Source: Sphingomonas zeae | GTDB lineage: Bacteria > Pseudomonadota > Alphaproteobacteria > Sphingomonadales > Sphingomonadaceae | Assembly: GCF_014197135.1 (NCBI RefSeq) | Contig: NZ_JACIFA010000012.1 | Span: forward strand, 36,402 to 100,401 | Reading direction: 5' to 3' | Length of the DNA: 64,000 nucleotides | Shown here: positions 58,791 to 64,000 of the stretch, one piece after another | Layout of the letters: every line of letters begins with the position of its first letter | Numbering within the stretch: the first letter of the stretch is position 1 | The notes under the pieces: generated by a model | Database searches by the model: none | Seen by the model: only the letters and a program-made list of their open reading frames with translations | Told to the model about the DNA's origin: nothing | Position numbers and translations under genes: made by a program

Positions 58791-59083
58791 TTTGCCGACC
58801 TTTCCGCCATGAGCGCAAAAGCGATTGCGGTGATTGCTGTGTCGACACGAACGGAGGCAGAGGCGCTTGGCACGCCTTGCTCGACATAAGTGGCGAAGAC
58901 AGGTGGATAGCTTTCGGTTGGCTCTCGCATCGCGCCGGCAAGGTAGCCGCGCGCTTCGGCAATGATCGCTTCTAGATCGGTCGGTTTTGCCATGTGATCA
59001 TACCTGTGGGGACAAGTGCAGCCAGAAGGCCCGTAGACCGCTGAGCCGATGCATTTCGGTGGATGCGCGCCGGTGCCGCACAT
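58787..59083 (-). CDS. Hypothetical phage protein, 98 aa
   Basis: ATG 59083 overlaps the upstream stop (TGATG). The N-terminus has MCGTGAHPPKCIGSAVYGPS with CTCPH, a possible metal site; the C-terminal part (LEAIIAEARGYLAGAMREPT) is helical. A shorter form from ATG 58993 (68 aa) is possible. Confidence 0.55.
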   Translation of the reverse strand: MCGTGAHPPKCIGSAVYGPSGCTCPHRYDHMAKPTDLEAIIAEARGYLAGAMREPTESYPPVFATYVEQGVPSASASVRVDTAITAIAFALMAERSAK

Positions 59084-59367
59084 CAGAAATCGCCGGTTTT
59101 TGGAGCGAGGCCATGCCGGATTCCGCACCGGGTACAGATGCATTCACCATACTGATCGAACGTAATCTTTGGCAGAGAAGCGCGGCCGCCGGGATGCCAG
59201 CTACCAAGCGCGCGCCGGACCTCATTGCGCCAGCCGGTCAGTGCCTGAGTAATTACGGTCTGCTCGCCAGCGCCAAGGCTGCTACGCGTACAGATGAAGC
59301 TGGTGAGGTTGGCCTCGGTCAATTCCAAGGCCTCCCGCATCCGCTGCTTGTGAGAGGTATCGCTCAT
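59083..59367 (-). CDS. Hypothetical phage protein, 94 aa
   Basis: MSDTSHKQRMREALELTEAN, then FDQYGECICTRCGIRHGL with a Cys pair near the C-terminus. Coupled to both neighbours. Confidence 0.55.
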   Translation of the reverse strand: MSDTSHKQRMREALELTEANLTSFICTRSSLGAGEQTVITQALTGWRNEVRRALGSWHPGGRASLPKITFDQYGECICTRCGIRHGLAPKTGDF

Positions 59368-59525
59368 GCTGCCTCCTTTGCAAGGAGAAAGGCGATCGCC
59401 TCGTCAGCCATGAAACGGAGACGAGGGCGGATCATGTCTTCCGTCCAACCCGCTGCCTTCAGCATGTCGATACCAGCCTGAACCAGCGTCCGAACCTTGG
59501 CGATGTCGTTGGCGGTGTAGGTCAC
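59364..59525 (-). CDS. First gene of the right-end leftward operon, 53 aa
   Basis: From GTG 59525 with GGAG about 8 nt upstream: TYTANDIAKVRTLVQAGIDM then RFMADEAIAFLLAKEAA. Fully helical. It is the first gene after the 28-bp dyad and is probably controlled from it. Confidence 0.6.
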   Translation of the reverse strand: MTYTANDIAKVRTLVQAGIDMLKAAGWTEDMIRPRLRFMADEAIAFLLAKEAA

Positions 59526-59540
59526 TGCTTGTCTCCGTTA

Positions 59541-59568
59541 CGTATAGACGTTATATAGCGTATATACG
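59541..59568. promoter_or_regulatory. 28-bp near-perfect dyad in divergent promoter region
   Basis: CGTATAGACGTTAT and ATAGCGTATATACG match the reverse complement of each other at 12 of 14 positions. The dyad lies 16 bp upstream of the leftward operon and 21 bp upstream of the GIY-YIG/RHH gene, with TATA-rich -10-like elements inside. Its symmetry suits a ribbon-helix-helix regulator, and such a domain is encoded by the adjacent gene. Confidence 0.65.
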
Positions 59569-59588
59569 ATGGCAGCAAGGGGAAAAGT

Positions 59589-60053
59589 ATGTTGTACGTC
59601 ATGGGCGGAGACGAGGGGCCGCTCAAAATAGGTCGCGCCTTGCGGCCCAAATCTCGGCTTCACTCCGTGCAAACGGGGTCGCCACGGCTAATTCGGCTGT
59701 TGTTCGAAGCGCAGGCTCCTGATGGCCTTGACGCGGAGGCAGAAGCGTTGGCGCACATGGCGTTGCGAGAGTCCTGGGTTTCGGGAGAATGGTTTGCCGT
59801 TCCACTTGACACCGCGCGCTCCGCTATCAACGAGGCCATCCATGCTGCGGCGCGAGGTGAAAGGGCGTTCGGGAAATCCATGGGCAGGAAGCCACTTGGC
59901 GGAACAGGCGAGAAAACGGTGATGGTGCCGATGCGTTGGGCACCGGCTTTATTAGCGCGCGTCGATGAAGCGCGTGGCGACCGTGATCGCGCAGCGTGGA
60001 TACGTGAGGCCGTGGCTGAAAAACTCGACCGCGAATCGGGCGATCAACGCTAA
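59589..60053 (+). CDS. GIY-YIG (T5orf172/MUG113-type) nuclease domain fused to ribbon-helix-helix domain
   Basis: 154 residues, SD AAGGGG. The N-terminal domain (about residues 1-75) shows LYVMGGDEGPLKIGRALRP, RLHSVQTGSPRLIRLLF, then RESWVSGEWFAVPL, the GIY-YIG/T5orf172 layout with Arg, Glu-rich helix and GEWF end. A Gly-rich linker leads to KTVMVPMRWAPALLARVDEA and DRAAWIREAVAEKLDRE, an Arc/CopG-like RHH. It may be an autoregulator or a site-specific nuclease. It is the last gene before attR. Confidence 0.78.
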   Translation: MLYVMGGDEGPLKIGRALRPKSRLHSVQTGSPRLIRLLFEAQAPDGLDAEAEALAHMALRESWVSGEWFAVPLDTARSAINEAIHAAARGERAFGKSMGRKPLGGTGEKTVMVPMRWAPALLARVDEARGDRDRAAWIREAVAEKLDRESGDQR

Positions 60054-60057
60054 GTCA

Positions 60058-60121
60058 GGTTCCCACAAGACGCGTAACGCTATGGAATCACACGACAAGA
60101 ACGAACAGTGAATTGTGGGAA
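60058..60121. promoter_or_regulatory. Putative integrase arm-type sites on the attR side
   Basis: GGTTCCCACAAGA at 60058-60070 repeats 17817-17829 exactly, and TTGTGGGAA at 60113-60121 is the inverted copy of its core. Together with the copy in int they flank the att core in the excised form. The stretch 60054-60150 holds no gene. Confidence 0.6.
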
Positions 60122-60150
60122 GAGCCACTGAAAACACACAGGAATTTGTG

Positions 60151-60192
60151 TTCACGGCTGAAACACGGGTTCGATTCCCGTAGGGGTCACCA
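60151..60192 (+). repeat. attR core, 42 bp, also junction with second element
   Basis: Identical to 17731-17772, the 3' part of tRNA-Glu including CCA, without the 5' half of the tRNA, so it is not a functional tRNA. An unrelated integrase begins 80 bp further on. Confidence 0.95.
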
Positions 60193-60271
60193 GCTTCGCT
60201 CGGAAGCGCGGAAATCCAGGATTTACGCCAGCTTCACCGTCCGCAGGTATAGAGGACGGGTATAGAAGCGC

Positions 60272-62086
60272 ATGGTGCAGATGATCACCCCCTGGAAGCA
60301 TCCACAGACCGGGATCTACTATCTCTACAAGGAGCTGCCGCCCCATCTTCGCTCAGAAATGGGCAAGCGCCAGATCCGCCGATCGCTCAAGACCCGCGAC
60401 CCCGCCGAGGCCAAGCGGCTGTTCGTCCTGGCGCACGCCGAGCTCGAGCAGGAGATGGCCGCCGCCGAGGCGCGCGTCGCTGCCCAGAAGCTCGCCGACG
60501 AGATCTCTCCCGAGCGGGCCAGGGTGATCGTCGACGAGTTCATCCGAACCAGACACGCTAGTGGAAGTTGGGCACGCTGGCCCACGCTGGGCCTCGTCTA
60601 CTGGCTCGAGGAGGCGGCCCGCTTCGCTCTTGGCGTCGACATCCCTGTTGCGATGCTTCCTGCTGACGACAGCGCGGAGGAGCTGATCAAGAAGCGCGGC
60701 CACCCTCTGCCAGGCGACGGCTGGCTGGCGATCGTGCGGCAGACCTCGCCATCGGATTGGCTGAAGGCGAGCCGGACGGTGCTCGACGAGGTCAAGGACC
60801 AGGACCCGCCGGTGGCGCAGATCCCCGCCAATCACCTCCTGATCATGCAGGCGTGGAACGCGCGCGTGCGCGAGGACAACGATCGCCTGCGCTCGGACAT
60901 CGATGCGCCTCGCCGGACGGCGTCGAAGCCGCGTCTGCGTCCGGACCTGCGCTTTCGCGAGCTGCTGACCCTCTGGAAGGAGGAGAAGAAGCCTCGAGCA
61001 CAGTCGTGTTCCGAGGTCGAGCGCGCGACGGAGGACCTGATCGACTATCTCGGCGACATACCCGTCGAGACGCTAACCTCCGACATGCTGATGGACTATC
61101 GCGACGAGGCCAGGAAGCTGCCGGCGAGCATGCCGCGGGCCGATCGCGCCCTGCCCTTCAACGAGCGGCTTGCCAAGCACGAGCACAGCGATACGCCCCG
61201 GGTCAGCGCGACGACATTGAAGAAGCGGATCGGGTCCATCCAGGCGCTGATCGGCTTTGCGCACCAGCAGCGCTGGATCACGCACAACGTCGGCACCGGC
61301 GTCCGGATCATCGGCTTCAGCCGGGCGGCCCGCGGCCGACGCAGCTTCATGCCCGGCGAGCTGGCGCAGCTGTTCTCCAGCGACCTGTTCGTACGCCCCG
61401 ACCTGCTGCTACGCCGACGCACGGCGGTCAGCGACGTCACGCTCTACTGGTTGTTTCTGCTCGGGCTGACATCCGGTGCCCGGCTCGAGGAAGTCGGGCA
61501 GGCGCGCGTCGCCGACGTGAAGCTCGATGGCCAGATCATGTACATCGACATCGACGACGTGGCGGCCGACACGGCTGACGCCAGCCTTCCCGACAAATCT
61601 GTGAAAACGCAGGGGTCGCGCCGGATCGTTCCGCTTCATGGTCACGTCCTCGCACTCGGCTTCGGCCGCTATGTCGATGCGCTGAAGAAGGCCGGCATCG
61701 ATCTGCTCTTCCCCGATCTGCGCCCGAACCCGTTCGGCAAGCTGACCAAGGAAGCGAGCCGTCGTCTCAACCGCCACATCAACGCGGTGGTGAGCACCGA
61801 CGAGCGGCTCGTCTTCCATTCGCTCCGCCACCGCTTCAAGGACGAGGGACGCAGCGTCGACGTCCAGGAACGCGTCCTCGACCAGCTCTGCGGCCACGTG
61901 CCCGCGACCGTCGGCGGCCGCTACGGCGAGGGAGCGGACATCGCGGCGCTGAAGCGCGCTCTCGACCGGCTTCAATTCGACTCCGTCGACTGGGAACGTC
62001 TGCGGGCTGCGGCAAATGTCGTGAAATGGCCCGTCGTGGCGAACGAGATCGTGACGCGTGCGAGAGCCGCCGGAGATCGGGCATGA
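60272..62086 (+). CDS. Large tyrosine recombinase (DUF6538-type N-terminus), 604 aa
   Basis: An N-terminal DUF6538-like segment (WKHPQTGIYYLYKELPPHLR then RQIRRSLKTRDPAEAKRLFV), a long middle region, and a catalytic domain with Arg in GLTSGARLEEVGQ, Lys in KSVKTQGSRRIVPL, H-x-x-R in FHSLRHRFKDEG, and Tyr in GGRYGEGADIAA. Such long recombinases mobilise genomic islands and ICEs. ATG 60281 is an alternative start. It is unrelated in sequence to the prophage integrase. Confidence 0.92.
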   Translation: MVQMITPWKHPQTGIYYLYKELPPHLRSEMGKRQIRRSLKTRDPAEAKRLFVLAHAELEQEMAAAEARVAAQKLADEISPERARVIVDEFIRTRHASGSWARWPTLGLVYWLEEAARFALGVDIPVAMLPADDSAEELIKKRGHPLPGDGWLAIVRQTSPSDWLKASRTVLDEVKDQDPPVAQIPANHLLIMQAWNARVREDNDRLRSDIDAPRRTASKPRLRPDLRFRELLTLWKEEKKPRAQSCSEVERATEDLIDYLGDIPVETLTSDMLMDYRDEARKLPASMPRADRALPFNERLAKHEHSDTPRVSATTLKKRIGSIQALIGFAHQQRWITHNVGTGVRIIGFSRAARGRRSFMPGELAQLFSSDLFVRPDLLLRRRTAVSDVTLYWLFLLGLTSGARLEEVGQARVADVKLDGQIMYIDIDDVAADTADASLPDKSVKTQGSRRIVPLHGHVLALGFGRYVDALKKAGIDLLFPDLRPNPFGKLTKEASRRLNRHINAVVSTDERLVFHSLRHRFKDEGRSVDVQERVLDQLCGHVPATVGGRYGEGADIAALKRALDRLQFDSVDWERLRAAANVVKWPVVANEIVTRARAAGDRA

Positions 62087-62367
62087 CCGAAGATGACGAT
62101 CGCGACGAGTTGAGCGTCTACCTCGTGTTCACGCAGCCCGATGACGAGCTCGTCCAGGCCGCGCGAAGCCTGGCGGGCGCGGGCGCAGCGCTTATCGCCT
62201 ATGCGGCCGGCTTCTGCGGAACTGCGGACCTCGTCATGCAGGACGGGCAGCCGTTCAGGATCGAGGTCATTGCTACCTCGCTTCCCATGGACGGCGTCGT
62301 GTACATACGCGCTCTGGACGGTGACGAGCCGATCGCGAGCATCGAACGGCGCTTCCTGGCGCCATAG
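62083..62367 (+). CDS. Hypothetical protein coupled to the second integrase, 94 aa
   Basis: ATG 62083 overlaps the recombinase stop (ATGA). DDRDELSVYLVFTQPDDELV and PFRIEVIATSLPMDGVVYIR; an acidic strand-rich protein. Its coupling suggests a recombination accessory role, but it does not look like a known excisionase. Confidence 0.6.
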   Translation: MTEDDDRDELSVYLVFTQPDDELVQAARSLAGAGAALIAYAAGFCGTADLVMQDGQPFRIEVIATSLPMDGVVYIRALDGDEPIASIERRFLAP

Positions 62368-62776
62368 CTGGGACTTGCTTGGGGATCTGCCGTCTCTCGG
62401 CACGGCAGACCCCAATGTGACATGTCCCGAGCCCGATGCTATCGCCATCCCTCATGGCTAATACCTATCACGAATTTTAATTCGAACACGGCTGAGCGTA
62501 CGACCAGTTTACACCACCCTTTGCGTAAACAGCAGCCGGCACGTTCCTATCTGTAAAAAAATATCAGTAGCAGGGCAGAAATCTGCCGAAGACAGTGGCT
62601 CCCGTGAGCCGGCCGGTTCCAGCGCCCTCGGGCGTGCGGTGTCGCATCCGCAGGCGAATCACGGGACTACGATACGCTGAACATCTGACCACCCACTCTT
62701 CGAACGGGCGGCCGGCGTCGGCGGCAACGGAACCCCCGCGCATCAAGCCGGCCCCGCCCGCACGGAGAGCCATATC
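62368..62776 (+). other. Intergenic region of 409 bp, likely regulatory
   Basis: No convincing gene was seen on either strand. The centre (62460-62570) is clearly AT-richer than the surroundings and holds the palindrome CGAATT-TT-AATTCG (62471-62484) and TTTAC/GTAAA arms near 62509-62530, so promoters or operators for the gene at 62777 are likely here. Confidence 0.4.
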
Positions 62777-63910
62777 ATGAAGAATGCAAAGCCCATCGCC
62801 ATTCACCTCGACCGCCTCGCCGCCGCCCTTGCGGAGCAGGGTATCGACCTGAAGCGCTCGCAACTGCTCGAGGTAGCGGCCGCCGCCTTCGGTCACCGGT
62901 CCTCCAACGAGACCTCGAAGCTGTCGGAAGTCGGCGCCCTCACGCCTCCCAGTGCCCAGCCGATCGGCCAGCTGGATCTCGGCTCGGACAGCGTCGTGCT
63001 GGTGCGCGACGCAGCGACCGACATGCCCTATGCGATTGCCCGGTCGTTCCTGGACGGCATCGAGGATGACCGCACGAAGCACTTCGCACCCACTCCGTAT
63101 GGTGGCCTGGCGGATCTGAGGCGCGTGACCGTCAGCGAGATTCCGCTGCTGACGCGTCCCCTTCAACCCGCACCGAGCGAGTCAAACGAAGACTGGCGCG
63201 CCGTCATCCAGACGGGCTACGGCTTCCACGGCCACACCTTCTTCTGCGAGAGCACGGCCGCGGACCTCGCGATCGAGATCGCGTCCTGGTGCGTCGAGCA
63301 CTGGAACGATGCGCAGACGCATGGCCAGAAGGTGCCGACCGCCGAACAGCGCAAGCGCCTGAGCGACCTCGAGGTCATCCAGATCTACTTCGAGGCCATG
63401 GCCGGACGCGAATGTCTCCTCATGGAGGAATACGAGAGCCTGACCGACATCATCGAGGGACTGCGCAGCGGGATCGCCGAGGAGTCCGCTCCGCGCCCGG
63501 ACACGCGCCCCTCTCTCTCCGCTTCCGTCCGCGACGGACGGTTCCGTGCCTATCCGAGGACAAGCCAGCCGTCCGAGATGCCCGAGGAACAGGACTATCT
63601 CTCCTCGCATGATACGCTCGAGGAGGCGATCGCGGCCTGCGAGGCGCATCGCGCCGAGTACCAGGACGCGGCGGTCGCCGACCATGTCGCGCGCAAGTAC
63701 TGGCGTGCATCGTGCGCCTGGAAGCCCCGCGACATGCCGGAGCTGGCGGTTTCCGGGGACCCTGACATCACCACCTTCCACCTCGACGCCAAGGACCTTC
63801 TCCAGGGCGAACTCGCCGACGAGCTGCGTCGCATCGGCGACATGCTGGACGACGGGTATAATCAGGGGGAGACGAGGAATCGCGGCTGGTGGTGGCTGAA
63901 CTTCAGCTGA
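62777..63910 (+). CDS. ICE-associated protein with glyoxalase-superfamily-type N-terminus, 377 aa
   Basis: The N-terminal KPIAIHLDRLAAALAEQGID then LLEVAAAAFGHRSSNE resembles the short domain shared by proteins annotated as glyoxalase superfamily on plasmids and ICEs. The middle has IQTGYGFHGHTFFCESTAAD and SWCVEHWNDAQTHGQKV; the C-terminus ends ETRNRGWWWLNFS. It probably belongs to the second mobile element. Molecular function is unknown. The last 90 bases of the window (63911-64000) show nothing. Confidence 0.6.
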   Translation: MKNAKPIAIHLDRLAAALAEQGIDLKRSQLLEVAAAAFGHRSSNETSKLSEVGALTPPSAQPIGQLDLGSDSVVLVRDAATDMPYAIARSFLDGIEDDRTKHFAPTPYGGLADLRRVTVSEIPLLTRPLQPAPSESNEDWRAVIQTGYGFHGHTFFCESTAADLAIEIASWCVEHWNDAQTHGQKVPTAEQRKRLSDLEVIQIYFEAMAGRECLLMEEYESLTDIIEGLRSGIAEESAPRPDTRPSLSASVRDGRFRAYPRTSQPSEMPEEQDYLSSHDTLEEAIAACEAHRAEYQDAAVADHVARKYWRASCAWKPRDMPELAVSGDPDITTFHLDAKDLLQGELADELRRIGDMLDDGYNQGETRNRGWWWLNFS

Positions 63911-64000
63911 GCAGCCCCCACCGGGTGGTCCGGGTAGATAGTTAGTGCATTGTCGTCTCCGCCGCCATTGCCGGGCGCAGGTGGAGCGAAGCGGAACCGG

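Larger units (their letters stand above)
17731..60192. mobile_element. Complete HK97-type siphovirus prophage (about 42.4 kb) in tRNA-Glu
   Basis: Bounded by perfect 42-bp copies of the tRNA 3' end. In order it carries integrase, excisionase, a leftward early operon, an immunity region, a rightward early operon, HNH nuclease and terminase, portal, protease and capsid, connector and tail genes, lysis genes and a right-end operon. Every module needed for a temperate phage is visible and none is obviously decayed, so it may be inducible. Cargo-like genes sit at 24614, 26804, 45144, 45560 and 51237. Confidence 0.95.
60193..64000. mobile_element. Start of a second integrative element in tandem (extends beyond window)
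   Basis: A second, unrelated tyrosine recombinase begins 80 bp after the attR core and points away from it, followed by genes resembling those of integrative conjugative elements. The arrangement suggests that this element used the same tRNA-Glu site and that the prophage integrated at the junction, or the reverse. The distal att copy is not in the window. Confidence 0.65.

Noticed and set aside
60151..60192. Second tRNA-Glu gene
   Set aside because: Only the 3' 42 bases are present; the acceptor 5' strand, D arm and half the anticodon arm are missing, so it is an att duplicate.
62564..63166. 200-codon minus-strand frame before and inside the 377-aa gene
   Set aside because: It overlaps most of the N-terminal part of the plus-strand gene, shows no SD and has shadow-like composition.
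1..64000. CRISPR array
   Set aside because: No set of regularly spaced direct repeats was seen anywhere in the window.

Overview
The window comes from a GC-rich alphaproteobacterium, most likely Sphingomonas or a close relative. This is judged from the TamA/TamB pair, an RcnB-family protein, a ZnuD-like TonB receptor, small sphingomonad-type hypotheticals and an AAGC/GCTT intergenic palindrome of the kind common in that group. No database search was possible, so all family names rest on motifs and gene order.

Positions 1-17697 are ordinary chromosome. On the minus strand are a truncated quinone oxidoreductase and the overlapping tamA-tamB pair (outer-membrane protein assembly). Next come an S24-type HTH regulator and two small genes. 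On the plus strand follow a TonB receptor, glutaryl-CoA dehydrogenase, a CaiB/BaiF CoA transferase, an orphan [2Fe-2S] subunit, an RcnB-like protein, a prolyl-hydroxylase-like oxygenase and recJ. The block ends in a complete tRNA-Glu(TTC) gene at 17698-17772.

Positions 17731-60192 are a complete-looking lambdoid, HK97-type siphovirus prophage of about 42.4 kb. It is bounded by a perfect 42-bp repeat of the tRNA-Glu 3' end (attL 17731-17772, attR 60151-60192). From the left: integrase, excisionase and a long leftward early operon (17785-24416) with a cytosine methyltransferase and many small coupled genes; an immunity region (24470-26521) with a CI-like repressor, a co-directional gene of unknown function, a Cro-like gene and two matching 19-bp operators; a rightward early operon (CII-like, TraR-like, adenine methyltransferase-like, GapR homologue, replication genes); HNH nuclease, candidate cos and terminase; head, tail and fibre genes with a predicted -1 frameshift in the tail chaperone; a brnT-brnA toxin-antitoxin pair; lysis genes (holin candidate, CHAP-like endolysin, embedded Rz/Rz1 spanins); two late proteins with signal peptides; and a right-end leftward operon of small genes. 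That last operon faces a GIY-YIG/ribbon-helix-helix fusion across a 28-bp operator-like dyad. Cargo-like genes appear at four places: beside cI, inside the rightward early operon, inside the tail module, and as brnTA.

Positions 60193-64000 begin a second integrative element in tandem at the same tRNA site. It has a large tyrosine recombinase beside the junction, a small coupled gene, and a protein resembling those carried on integrative conjugative elements. Its far end lies outside the window.
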